Below are positions 15,001 through 21,209 of a stretch of DNA of 64,000 bases, piece by piece (position 1 is the first letter of the stretch; each line of letters starts with the position of its first letter). This stretch comes from Enoplosus armatus. Its lineage: Eukaryota; Chordata; Actinopteri; Centrarchiformes; Enoplosidae. The notes below the pieces were generated by a model. That model saw only the letters and a list, made by a program, of their open reading frames with translations, ran no database searches and was not told where the DNA came from. The stretch is from NCBI RefSeq assembly GCF_043641665.1, contig NC_092190.1:6393048-6457047 (forward strand), read 5' to 3'. Position numbers and translations under genes: made by a program.

Positions 15001-16573
15001 AGCTGACTCCACAACGCGACGTGCCTCTACCACAGCCAGCACTGGGTCGACAACCACCAATGCCGCATCCCCCACCACCACGATGAGTGTCAGTGCCTCC
15101 ACCACCATGATTGCCAGCTCGACGACCACTAGCGGCGCCTCCTCCACGACCAGCGGTGCCTCTGCTGCTCCTTCCACGACTATGTACTCAACAAAAACTG
15201 CCTCCACAAGCCAACGTGCCTCCACCACTGGCTCGACGGCCACGAGCGATGGCTCGACGACCACCACAGGCACCTCCTCCACGACCAATAGCGCCTCCAC
15301 CACCACGACTAGTGTTAATTCGACAACCACCAGCGGCGCCTCCTCCACGACCAGCGGTGCCTCTTCTGCTCCTGCCACGACTGTGTCCTCAACAACAACT
15401 GCCTCCACAACGCGAAGTTCCTCCACCACAGTCAGCACTGGCTTGACGGCCACGAGCGCCGGCTCAACAACCACCAATGACCCCTCCCCCACCACCACGA
15501 TGAGTGCCAGTGCCTCCAACACCATGACTATTGCCAGCTCTACGACCACTAGCGGCGCCTCCTCCACGACCAGCGGTGCCTCTGCTGCTCCTTCCACGAC
15601 TATGTACTCAACAAAAACTCCCTCCACAAGCCGACGTGCCTCCAACACAGCCAGCACTGGCTCGACGGCCACAGGCACCTCCTCCACGACCAATAGCGCC
15701 TCCACCACCACGACTAGTGTTAGCTCGTCAACCACCAGCGGCGCCTCCTCCACGACCAACGGTGCCTCTTCTACTCCTGCCATGACTATGTCCTCAACAA
15801 CAGCTGACTCCACAACGCGACGTGCCTCTACCACAGCCAGCACTGGGTCGACAACCACCAATGCCGCATCCCCCACCACCACGATGAGTGCCAGTGTCTC
15901 CACCACGACCAATAGCGCGTCCTCCAAGACTAGCGGCGCCTCTGCTGCTCCTGCCACGACTGTGTCCTCAACAACAACTGCCTCCACCACGGCCAGCACT
16001 GGCTCAACGGCCACGAGCGCCGGCTCGACAACCACCAATGCCGTCTCCCCCACCACCACGATGAGTGTCAGTGCCTCTACCACCATGACTATTGCCAGCT
16101 CTACGACCACCAGCGGCGCCTCCTCCACGACCAGCGGCGCCTCCACCACCACGACTAGTGTTAGCTCGACAACCACCAGCGGCGCCTCCTCCACGACCAG
16201 CGGTGCCTCTTCTGCTCCTGCCATGACTATGTCCTCAACAACAGCTGACTCGACAACCCGATGGGCGTCCACCACAGCCAGCACTGGCTCGACGGCCACG
16301 AGCGCCGCCTCAACAACCACCAAAGCCGCCTCCCCCACCACCACAATGAGTGCCAGTGCCTCCACCACCATGACTATTGCCAGCTCGACGACCACCAGCG
16401 CTGTTTCCTCTACGACCAGCGGAGCCTCTGCTGCTCTTGCCACGACTATGTCCTCTACAACAATTGCCTCCACAACCACCAGCGGCGCATCCTCCACAAC
16501 GACTAGCACTAATTCGAAAACCACCAGCGGCGCCTCCTCCACGACTAGCAGCCCTTTCTCCACCACGACGTAG
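2..16573 (+). CDS. Gene A: giant mucin exon (last exon) of a ZP-N/mucin paralog, 5' truncated by window edge
   Basis: This is the last exon of the first paralog. By alignment to copy B, window base 1 is the third base of a Pro codon and the exon should begin 80 nt before the window. It stays open for over 5,500 codons and ends at TAG 16571-16573. The order is a basic stretch with a dibasic RR, an acidic linker with two LWG motifs (50-97 and 179-223), a nearly pure Thr tract with AAPA spacers (about 260-1960), and Ser/Thr/Ala/Gly repeats with a dominant 73-residue (219 bp) period to the stop. Such composition is typical of densely O-glycosylated secreted mucins. No transmembrane or GPI-like hydrophobic tail is present. 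It is by far the longest copy in the window. The upstream exons lie outside the window, so an intact gene is assumed, not seen. Long open frames on the other strand are by-products of the repeats. Confidence 0.85.
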   Translation, partial: KKVVRHHVRRSLEEPDLFDLWGFDDIPPGPFDPQTTQTTASSVTDTNTDTTEETVYDEGIYELWGIEEIPEGPYTGIDVEIPGSTVSTTTLASTATPATTTTTTTTTTTTPATTTTTTTTPATTTTTTAAPATTTTTTITPGATTTTTTTTPGATTATTAAPVTTLTTTSVPVATTTTASTTTTTTTAAPAMTITTTAARATTTTTAPATVTTTTATQPVTTTTMSSKTTTAAPATTTPSTTTATTAAPATTTTTTTATPATTTTTTTTPATTTTTTAAPATTTTTTITAGATTPTTAAPVTTPNTTSVPVVMTTTASTTTTTTTAAPAMTITTTAARATTTTTSPATVTTTTATQPVTTTTMSSTMTTTTAALATTTTAPSTTTATTAAPATTTTTTTTPATTTPITTTAPATTTTTTTTPGATTPTTAAPVTTPTTTSVPVATTTTASTTTTTTTAAPAMTITTTAPATVTTTTATQTVTTTTMSSTTTTTTAAPATTTTMSSTTTTTTAAPATTTTTPSTTTATTAAPATTTPSTTMATTAAPATTTTTPSTTTATTVATATTTTATTTPATTTPITTAAPATVTTSTTAPATVTTTTATQPVTTTTAAPATTTTTPSTTTATTAAPATTTSSTTTPTTAAPATATSTGSPATSAGSTTTTGTSSTTNSASTTSASSTTTSGAFSTTSSTSAAPARTISSTTTASTTRRASTTVSTGWTATSAGSTTTNDASLTTTMSASASTTMTIASSTTTSDASSTTSSAYAAPAMTMSSTTTASITPRASTTASTGLTATNAVSPTTTMSASVSTTMTIASSTTTSGASSTTSGASAAPSTTMYSTKTASTSPRASTTASTGLTATSAGSTTTTGTSSTTNSASTTSSSSTTTSGAFSTTSSTSAAPATTISSTTTASTTRRASTTVSTGWTATSAGSTTTNDASLTTTMSASASTTMSASASTTMTIASSTTTSGASSTTSSASAAPATTMSSTTTASITPRASTTASTGLTATDAVSPTTTMSASASTTMTIASSTTTSGASSTTSGASAAPCTTMYSTKTASTSRRASTTATTGSTATSPGSTTTTGTSSKTNSASTTTTSVSSTTTSGASSTTTSSAPARTVSSTTTASTTRRASTTASTGSTADSAGSTTTNAVSPTTTMSASASTTMSASASTTITIASSTTTSGASSTTSGASAAPTTTMSSTTTASTTRRASTTASTGSTTTNAASPTTTMSASVSTTTNSACSTTSGASAAPATTMSSTTTASTTRRASTTASTGSTANSAGSTTTNAASPTTTMSASASTTMTIASSTTTSGASSTTSGASAVPSTTMYSTKTASTSRRASTTATTGSTATSAGSTTTTGTSSTTNSASTTTTSVSSTTTSGASSTTSGASSAPAMTLSSTTADSTTRRASTTASTGSTATSAGSTTTNAASPTTTMSAGASTTTTSASSTTTSGAFSATSGTSAAPTTTMSSTTTVSTTQRASTTASTGSTTTNAASPTTTMSASVSTTTNSASSTTSGASAAPATTMSSTTTASTTRRASTTASTGSTATSAGSTTTNAVSPTTTMSASASTTMTIASSTTTSGASSTTSGASAAPSTTMYSTKTASTSRRASTTATTGSTATRAGSTTTTGTSSTTNSASTTSASSTTTSGAFSTTSSTSAAPARTISSTTTASTTRRASTTVSTGWTATSAGSTTTNDASLTTTMSASASTTMTIASSTTTSDASSTTSSAYAAPAMTMSSTTTASITPRASTTASTGLTATNAVSPTTTMSASVSTTMTIASSTTTSGASSTTSGASAAPSTTMYSTKTASTSPRASTTASTGLTATSAGSTTTTGTSSTTNSASTTSSSSTTTSGAFSTTSSTSAAPATTISSTTTASTTRRASTTVSTGWTATSAGSTTTNDASLTTTMSASASTTMSASASTTMTIASSTTTSGASSTTSSASAAPATTMSSTTTASITPRASTTASTGLTATDAVSPTTTMSASASTTMTIASSTTTSGASSTTSGASAAPCTTMYSTKTASTSRRASTTATTGSTATSPGSTTTTGTSSKTNSASTTTTSVSSTTTSGASSTTTSSAPARTVSSTTTASTTRRASTTASTGSTADSAGSTTTNAVSPTTTMSASASTTMSASASTTITIASSTTTSGASSTTSGASAAPTTTMSSTTTASTTRRASTTASTGSTTTNAASPTTTMSASVSTTTNSASSTTSGASAAPATTMSSTTTASTTRRASTTASTGSTANSAGSTTTNAASPTTTMSASASTTMTIASSTTTSGASSTTNSASTTTTSVSSTTTSGASSTTSGASFAPATTVSSTTTASTTRHASTTANTGSTATSAGSTTTIAASPTTTMSAGASTTTTSASSTTTSGAFSATSGTSAAPATTMSSTTTASTTRRASTTSSTGSTATSAGSTTTNAVSPTITMSASASTTMTIASSTTTSGASSTTSGASAATSTTMYSTKTASTSQRASTTASTGSTATSAGSTTTTGTSSTTNSASTTTTSVSSTTTSGASSTTSGASSAPAMTLSSTTADSTTRRASTTASTGSTATSAGSTTTNAASPTTTMSAGASTTTTSASSTTTSGAFSATSGTSAAPTTTMSSTTTVSTTQRASTTASTGSTTTNAASPTTTMSASVSTTTNSASSTTSGASAAPATTMSSTTTASTTRRASTTASTGSTATSAGSTATSAGSTTTNAASPTTTMSASASTTTTSASWTTTSGAFSTTSSTSAAPATTISSTTTDSTTRRASTTASTGWTATSAGSTTTNVASPTTTMSASASTTTTSASSTTTSGNFSTASSTSAAPTTTISSTTTASTTRRASTTVSTGWTATSASSTTTNDPSLTTTMSASASTTMTIASSTTTSGASSTTSSTSAAPATTMSSTTTASTTPRASTTASTGSTASNAVSPTTTMSASASTTMTIASSTTTSGASSTTSGASAAPSTTMYSTKTASTSRRASTTATTGSTATGAGSTTTTGTSSTTNSASTTTTSVSSTTTSGASSTTSGATFAPATTVSSTTTASTTRRASTTASTGSTATSAGSTTTNAASPTTTMSASASTTTTSASSTTTSGNFSTTSSTSAAPATTFSSTTTASTTRRASTTVSTGWTATSASSTTTNDPSLTTTMSASASTTMSASSSTTMTIASSTTTSGASSTTSSTSAAPATTMSLTTTASTTPRASTTASTGSTATNAVSPTTTMSAGASTTGTSSTTNSASTTTTSVSSTTTSGASSTTSGASFAPATTVSSTTTASTTRRASTTASTGSTATSAGSTTTNAASPTTTMSAGASTTGISSTTNSASTTTTSVSSSTTSGASSTTSGGSSAPAMTMSSTTADSTTRRASTTASNGSTATSAGSTTTNAASPTTTMSASASTTKTSASSTTTSGAFSTTSSTSAAPATTMSTTTTASTTRRASTTASTGSTTTNAESPTTTMSASVSTTTNSASSKTSGASAAPATTLSSTKTASTTRRAFTTASTGSTATSAGSTATSAGSTTTNAASPTTTMSASASTTTTSASSTTTSSAFSTTSSTSAAPVTTISTTTTASPTRGASTTASTGWTATSTGSTTTNAASPTTSSASAAPATTMSSTTTASTTPRASTTASTGLTATNAVSPNTTMSASASTTMTIASSTTTSGPSSTTSGASAAPSTTMYSTKTSSTSRRASTTGSTATSAGSTTTTGTSSTTNSASTTTTSVSSTTTSGASSTTSGASSAPATTVSSTTTASTTRRASTTVSTGWTATSAGSTTTNDPSPTTTLSASASTTMTIASSTTTSGASSTTSGASAAPSTTMYSTKTASTSRRASNTASTGSTATCAGSTTTNAVSPTTTMSVSASTTMTIASSTTTSGASSTTSGASAAPSTTMYSTKTASTSRRASSTVSTGWTATSAGSTTTNDSSLTTTMSAGASTTGISSTTNSASTTTTSASSTTTSGAFSTTSSTSAAPSTTMSSTKTASTSQRASTTGSTATSDGSTTTTGTSSTTNSASTTTTSVSSSTTSGASSTTSGASSAPAMTMSSTTTASTTRRGSTTASTGSTAMSAGSTTTNAASPTTTMSAGASTTGISSTTNSASTTTTSASSSTTSGASSTTSGASSAPAMTMSSTTTASTTRRASTTASTGSTAMSAVSTTTNAASPTTRMSASVSSTTNSASTTTTSVSSSTTSGASSTTSGASSAPAMTMSSTTTASISRRASTTASTGSTAMSAGSTTTNAASPTTTMSAGASTTGISSTTNSASTTTTSASSTTTSGAFSTTSSTSAAPSTTMSTITTASTTRRASTTASTGSTTTNAASPTTTMSASVSTTTNSASSKTSGASAAPATTVSSTTTASTTRRASTTASTGSTATSAGSTATSAGSTTTNAASPTTTMSASASTTTTSASSTTTSGAFSMTSSTSAAPATTISSTTTASPTRGASTTASTGWTATSTGSTTTNAASPTTSGASAAPATTMSSTIADSTTRRASTTASTGWTATSAGSTTTNAASPTTTMSASASTTTTSASSTTTSGNFSTTSSTSAAHATTISSTTTASTTRRASTTVSTGWTATSAGSTTTNDPSLTTTMSASASTTMSASASTTMTISSSTTTSGASSTTSSASAAPATTMSSTTTASTTPRASTTASTGWTATSAGSTTTNDPSLTTTMSASASTTMSASASTNMTIASSTTTSGASSTTSSASAAPATTMSSTTTASITPRASTTASTGSTATNAVSPTTTMSVSASTTMTIASSTTTSGASSTTSGASAAPSTTMYSTKTASTSQRASTTGSTATSDGSLTTTGTSSTTNSASTTTTSVNSTTTSGASSTTSGASSAPATTVSSTTTASTTRSSSTTVSTGLTATSAGSTTTNDPSPTTTMSASASNTMSASTSTTMTIASSTTTSGASSTTSGASAAPSTTMYSTKTPSTSRRASNTASTGSTATGTSSTTNSASTTTTSVSSSTTSGASSTTNGASSTPAMTMSSTTADSTTRRASTTASTGSTTTNAASPTTTMSVSASTTMIASSTTTSGASSTTSGASAAPSTTMYSTKTASTSQRASTTGSTATSDGSTTTTGTSSTTNSASTTTTSVNSTTTSGASSTTSGASSAPATTVSSTTTASTTRSSSTTVSTGLTATSAGSTTTNDPSPTTTMSASASNTMTIASSTTTSGASSTTSGASAAPSTTMYSTKTPSTSRRASNTASTGSTATGTSSTTNSASTTTTSVSSSTTSGASSTTNGASSTPAMTMSSTTADSTTRRASTTASTGSTTTNAASPTTTMSASVSTTTNSASSKTSGASAAPATTVSSTTTASTTASTGSTATSAGSTTTNAVSPTTTMSVSASTTMTIASSTTTSGASSTTSGASTTTTSVSSTTTSGASSTTSGASSAPAMTMSSTTADSTTRWASTTASTGSTATSAASTTTKAASPTTTMSASASTTMTIASSTTTSAVSSTTSGASAALATTMSSTTIASTTTSGASSTTTSTNSKTTSGASSTTSSPFSTTT
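1966..6900 (+). repeat. Segmental duplication in gene A mucin exon, offset 2,928 bp
   Basis: The block starting near 1966 reappears near 4894. The same landmark is at 1994 and 4922, an offset of 2,928 bp or 976 codons. Near-identity continues to about 3970 in the first block and about 6900 in the second, covering roughly 2 kb with only scattered single-base differences. The frame is preserved. Confidence 0.8.
14265..15900 (+). repeat. Tandem duplication in gene A mucin exon, offset 825 bp
   Basis: A block with the distinctive SQRAS, TGSTATSDGS, TRSSSTT and STPAMTMSS variants occurs twice. The same landmark lies at 14345 and 15170, an offset of 825 bp (275 codons). The second unit lacks a few codons present in the first, but the frame is preserved. 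Confidence 0.75.
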
Positions 16574-16665
16574 AGGAGGATTAATAGTGTGCCGCTGAAG
16601 AATAGAGGATAAGCAATTACTTTTCAATTAATACATCTATAACATACAGAAAGTATTGTATACAT

Positions 16666-16680
16666 AATAAAATAAATAAA
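16666..16680 (+). promoter_or_regulatory. Overlapping polyadenylation signals of gene A
   Basis: Three overlapping AATAAA hexamers lie 93-107 bp after the stop codon of gene A. The same arrangement follows gene B, and a shorter version follows gene C. Confidence 0.6.
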
Positions 16681-18611
16681 TGTATTAATTGAGTAATAAT
16701 TTATTTCTACATTTTAAATGCATCTACATTTATTATCACTGTTTCTTCATGAATTTCATGTTACTGTTTTTGTGGCTATATTTTAATAAGGTTTGTGGTC
16801 CTCACTAATGGTCAGCCAGAGTGCTGCTTCAAAATTCTTGAAATACTGCTTAGAATATTACTGTGAATCTGTCTTTCCTCTAACAAAGATTGGAAAATGC
16901 ACTTCCATTTACAAGTTTTGCGCTTCATTAACAAATTGTGTCTTGTGAAAATATGAAATCTAAATGGGTAAAATAATCAAAAAATTGGCCCAGAATCTAA
17001 AAGTGAACTAATTAAACCATTGACTGTATTTTCAGTGTTTCAACAGCGTAATCTTTCGCTTCCATCATTGAATGGTCCTTGCTGAAATGAACTGTGGGAT
17101 TCGTTGGTAAATTCTCACTGTATGGTTTTACGCTCTGAAACAGGTTTTCATATTTTGTACTGATGATTCAACCAGGTGAATTTCATGCCGATCCAAACCA
17201 TAGAAGTGCTGCAACTGTGAGTCATTGGTCCATGGGCAAAATTAAAACTTTTACTTAAGGAAACAGGCCCTTGAAGTAGCTCCTCCCACTTTGTAACTCT
17301 ATAGAGCGCTGCAGGGATGATATATTTTTGTAGGCCAACCTGGAGGTTAGCATTGCTCTGGTTCCCTCGAAAAAAAGCCAATGGGATTTTGGGTTATTGC
17401 AGAAAATAAGCTCTGTGGCAAACAGAACTTTATGATACTTATTATTTATGATATGTTTTGTTCAGCAAGATAATCTTCACAAATGAACACCACTTTTATG
17501 ATTTTTGAAGTGTAAATGTAAAAAGCTAATGTTGGGCAATAAATTAAGTACACCACGGTTGCATTACTTCGACATCACCACCACTAAGCTTTTAAGAAAA
17601 TATATAGATATACAGAGAGATATAGAGTATAAATACGAGCCTGCAAATGCGGACTAGTGAGTAGATGAGTTTGTGTTTTCGGCATGGAGACCTTTTAATG
17701 CCCCCGACAACATCTATAGTCTCATTTAGCAACTTGTCAGCAAACGCCCCTTTTACACACATAAAACCTCTCTTAATCTCTTAAACTTGTGTTAACCACA
17801 GACCCGCTTTCAGGCATCTAACCAGAAAATCCTTCAAATTCCTCAGCAGTTCTCAGTACACTGGTAACAACCTTTAATAAGCTGATTAAAAATACAAAAA
17901 CAATTTACAGAACAAGAAATCACAAGATATGAGCCTATAGAGAAAAAAGGAACAGGAGCAAGAACAAAATACATTTAAAAGAATATTAAAATAAGATATC
18001 TTGACAAATCAGTATACAGCTGTTTTTATCAGATTACAACTTAAATTTGTTATCCAAAAAAACCCACTAAATAATGATTAAATGAAACGTGTTTTTGTCA
18101 GGAGAAAAACCATTGTGCAATCGACCATCATGTATGTGCTTGATTATGAGGATGTCCTGTATTCTGTACTATACTGTACTTGCTCCACTTTAAAACAACT
18201 TGCAGTTTACTACTGTGTCCTACGTTTCATTACTGGAGATAAATATTGTACTCCTCAGTAAAACTTAATTTTGACCATTTGTAGAGATGTGTGATTGTTT
18301 CTATAGCAGTTTGTAGCTCGTATGCACCTGGCTGTGTTTTCTTGTGTTCTATTTCTCCTGCTTATCATAACTATAATAAAAAAACTACTTGAAACCGCAT
18401 ATTTGGAACAGAGTATTTTAAAGACTTTTTTGTACATTGATTTGAATCTTTTTCTTCTGCCTAGTTTGCTCAGCTAATCAAATCAAATGAAGTGCTTTAA
18501 AGTACATAACATACATCATACACACTGTTTCTTGTCAGCTCTGTTTTCTTGAGTCCTGTCTCCACTACAGAAGAAGCAGCGCCCTCTGCTGATGAAAGCG
18601 GACAAGAAAAT
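16681..18611. other. 3' flank of gene A (AT-rich, no gene recognised)
   Basis: This non-coding flank is repeated after genes B, C and D with small changes. It contains a short minus-strand open frame (17148-17381) that is kept in three flanks but has an in-frame stop after D, so I do not call it a gene. The A and B flanks resemble each other. The C and D flanks share a short AATCGGC-containing insertion near 53103 and 60873 that A and B lack. Confidence 0.5.
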
Positions 18612-18719
18612 GCTTACAGCACCTGGTATTCCCAGGCGGTCTCTCATCCAAGTACTAACCAGGCCCGACCCTGTTTAGCTTCCGAGATCGGTCGTGTTCA
18701 GAGTGGTATGGCTGTAAAC
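18612..18719 (-). rRNA. 5S rRNA, 10-nt deleted variant (108 nt)
   Basis: The reverse complement follows vertebrate 5S rRNA from GTTTACAGCC to GCTGTAAGC. One 10-nt segment (about RNA positions 31-40, helix III/loop C) is missing. There are also transitions in the box A and box C parts of the internal promoter. A TATAAATA element lies about 31 bp upstream (minus strand) and a TTTT tract follows the 3' end. It may still be transcribed, but the RNA should not fold normally, so it is probably a pseudogene. Confidence 0.8.
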
Positions 18720-18784
18720 AAAATCTGCAGTTGCACACGGGCTATTTATAGATGCTAAAACATCACCAACATTTCTTTTAATAC

Positions 18785-19217
18785 AGTGTAAAAATGCTCT
18801 GTTGCAAGTCAAAGCCATGTATTCAAAATCTTAAGTAAAAGTACATAAGTAAATACACTTAAAGTACTCATTATGCAGAATGACCCATTTCAGAATAACA
18901 TATATATATATAATATCGCTGGATTATAATTGGTGATGTATTAACATGTAAGCATCACTGATGCTGCAGCTGGTAAAGGTGGAGCTAATTCAACTACTTC
19001 ATATACTGCTGAGTAGCTTAATCCATCATATTACATCATCATTTATTAGTTGATTCATATTTTTATTTGTAAACTGAAACTGAACTCTGCAAAGTAACTA
19101 GTAACTGATTTTAGCAAATAAATATTGTGGACTAAAAAATTACACATTTTGAAGTATAAAGTAGAGTAAAATACAGTGGTTACTTTAGCAAATGTACTTG
19201 GTTACATTCCACCACTG
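18785..19217. mobile_element. Remnant of a non-autonomous hAT-type MITE
   Basis: The segment resembles a teleost repeat I recognise from memory: AAGTAAAAGTACATAAGTAA-like text, a GCTGGTAAAGGTGGAGCTAA core, and the right terminus TTCCACCACTG. The left terminal repeat (CAGTGGTGGAA type) is not present, so the element is truncated on that side. It sits about 65 bp upstream (in 5S orientation) of the 108-nt 5S copy. The same remnant occurs in the B-C and D-E spacers. Family assignment is by recall only. Confidence 0.55.
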
Positions 19218-19465
19218 TAAAATAGGCTACATATTGCCTAATGACGAGAGCAGGAAATGTGTATCCATCGGCAACACTGCATCTTCACACCGCCTATTGA
19301 ATGTGATCGCTGGAAATGAGAGCAATTAAAATAGAAGTACAATACAGAGCACAAAGTCCAGACTGCCAAATAAAAGCATGTAGAATGTGTTCACTGGCTC
19401 TGTACTGTCCTGTCTCCACTACAGAAGGAGCAGCGCCCTCTGCTGACGAAAGCGGACAAGAAAAT

Positions 19466-19583
19466 GCTTACAGCACCTGGTATTCCCAGGCGGTCTCCCA
19501 TCCAAGTACTAACCAGGCCCGACGCTGCTTAGCTTCCGAGATCGGACGAGATCTGGCGTGTTCAGAGTGGTATGGCCGTAAGC
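19466..19583 (-). rRNA. 5S rRNA, full-length copy
   Basis: The reverse complement is a complete 118-nt vertebrate-type 5S sequence starting GCTTACGGCC and ending GCTGTAAGC, with box A, intermediate element and box C regions. Upstream on the minus strand is TATAAAG about 31 bp before the start. Downstream is TTTT, a Pol III terminator. Two substitutions are visible against copy 42517: C to G in the box A side and G to T in the ATCGGGCG region. It lies opposite in orientation to the mucin genes. Confidence 0.85.
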
Positions 19584-20530
19584 AAACGCAACTGATGCAT
19601 TCAGGCTCTTTATAGATGCTAAAACATCAACAATTGTTCTCAAAACTGTCGATTACAGCTAACAGTAATTATATTTTTCTTACAGTCAAACTAGAATTAC
19701 CGCCCCGTGGTTGTATGTCTCCAGAAATTGGAAGGAATTGAATAAAATGTATAAAGTGTATTTTTTTGGCTATGATTCCAGTGAATATACATTGAACTGA
19801 TTAATGAAGGATTATCATAGATGTATTGGCTAAACAGGTACACATGTACTTCATTACTATGTAAAGAGTGATTCTTATACAAGATGGGGTGCTTTCTTTT
19901 TTCCACCTGGCATTTTTAGATGCAAGGTCTCTCCATGATATGTAGATGAAAGTCACTCTCAGGATCACGATTAAATCAAATAAATTGTTTGCAGCCACAT
20001 GATTCATTGTGGCGTCCCAGTCAACATGTGTGTGACACCTGGAATCGCCCAATTCATTCTTAAATGACCCCCATCTGGATAAGTATTCGACTTCAGTAAA
20101 CATGAACTTTTATCATACACTGACTGTGTTTGTGTAGTGCTGTTACAGTACAATCTTGCCAAAATGAACTATCCCCTTGTGCGTAGTCTCTTCATTCAGG
20201 GTCACTTCACTCAGTTAGGAACCTTCATAAGCAAAAAAAACCCCTGCAACCTTTCTCTTGTGCTTTTGCGTTCAAACTCTGTTTTTTTTAAATTTATGTT
20301 TGACATTGTCGGCTACATGGATCCTCACAAATAAAACAAATAAATAATCGTCTCTCGTCTTCCTGCTGGCCTTTAAAGTATCTCTTCATAATGCACTTTC
20401 AATTGTGCAAAAATGTATTCAAAAGTTTCTTTGAAGCTAATATGAGGTTCAGCAGTCTGAGTTAATCAAATCAAGTGGGTATTTTTCTTTAGTTAGTGTC
20501 TTTAGTAGAATTCCCTCTTGAGAAGAAAAA

Positions 20531-20611
20531 GCTTACAGCACCACCTGGTATTCCCAGGCCGTCTCACATTAAATAACCAGATGACAAGCTCAGGGTGGTA
20601 AACCCTAAAGC
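20531..20611 (-). pseudogene. Decayed 5S rRNA fragment
   Basis: The 3' third of a 5S gene (GCTTACAGCAC...CCTGGTATTCCCAGG) and a degraded 5' end (CTCAGGGTGGTA...CCCTAAAGC) are recognisable. The middle is lost and replaced by unrelated bases. It lies about 60 bp before the provirus target site and is repeated at 45098 and 63329. Confidence 0.65.
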
Positions 20612-20670
20612 AGTCATAACAAATGTCCACTGTCTCTGTATAGATGACGTAACACGATGGATAATGCCAC

Positions 20671-21184
20671 TGATGTGTATTATTTGATACTACTCATAAA
20701 AGTAGTCTTTTCATAAAATGATATACAGTACAAAGTTGCCACGTATGCAAATGTTCCAGGTGAACAACTAAGCAGATGTTTGGGCCCCATACCTATAAGA
20801 TTCATTATTGTTTGGATGAGGTCTCCTTGGTATGTAGGAGTTATGGAGGTCTCTTTTCCTAACCCCTAGGCTGCTGTGCAAATAACCTGTCTATCATCGG
20901 GTTTTGGGGTACTGAGGGACCCTAGGGAGACATAAGTGTACAGACTCATGTGTTATAGTAGGATCCCATGTATGCCTAAATGTATAAAAGATGAGTTTGA
21001 ACAGTATTCGAGGCAGCAGTACTGATTTGGCTACGGGTGCTGTACAGGTCAAGATACGCATGCCTGTTGATCCTGATCTTTGATGCAAATAAAGAATATT
21101 ATGTGAAAAGTCAGTATCAGCGGAGTTTCCTTCCATCATCGGATCATCGCCTACATCTGGGGAATGAAGAAGAAATTAACAACA
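20671..21184 (+). repeat. Provirus 5' LTR
   Basis: The LTR is 514 bp and aligns without gaps to the 3' LTR with 9 differences by eye. A TATAAAA box is at 20983-20989 and an AATAAA signal at 21088-21093, as expected for U3-R-U5 order. Confidence 0.85.
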
Positions 21185-21189
21185 TTACT

Positions 21190-21209
21190 TGGCGTCACGA
21201 ACAGGATCC
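21190..21209 (+). promoter_or_regulatory. Primer binding site, tRNA-Ser type
   Basis: TGGCGTCACGAACAGGATCC begins 5 bp after the LTR. Its reverse complement matches the 3' end of a vertebrate tRNA-Ser(CGA) plus CCA, as I recall that tRNA. Confidence 0.65.

Larger units (their letters stand above)
1961..16560 (+). repeat. Higher-order Ser/Thr/Ala minisatellite inside gene A mucin exon
   Basis: Tandem coding repeats have a dominant 219 bp period; identical landmarks recur for example at 8181 and 8400. A typical 73-residue unit contains TTMSSTTTAS, TTRRASTTAS, a TGSTATSAGS block, TTTNAASPTT, MSASASTTM and TSGASSTTSGASAAP. Variant units carry MYSTKTAS or TGTSSTTNSAS. Lengths vary by multiples of three, so the frame is never lost over about 14.6 kb. 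Two larger segmental duplications are superimposed and listed separately. Confidence 0.85.

Noticed and set aside
3093..16598. Many Pro/Arg/Leu-rich plus-strand frames of 60-200 codons with 219-bp spacing
   Set aside because: These are +1/+2 shadows of the same coding repeats.
17148..17381. 77-codon minus-strand frame conserved in the 3' flanks of A, B and C
   Set aside because: The flank as a whole is conserved by recent duplication, and the D flank has an in-frame stop; no domain or start context supports a gene.
18549..18758. Repeated small frames beginning MSPVSTTE or MRAIKIEVQ across the spacers
   Set aside because: They read through the antisense of 5S rRNA genes and their flanks; the RNA gene explains the conservation.
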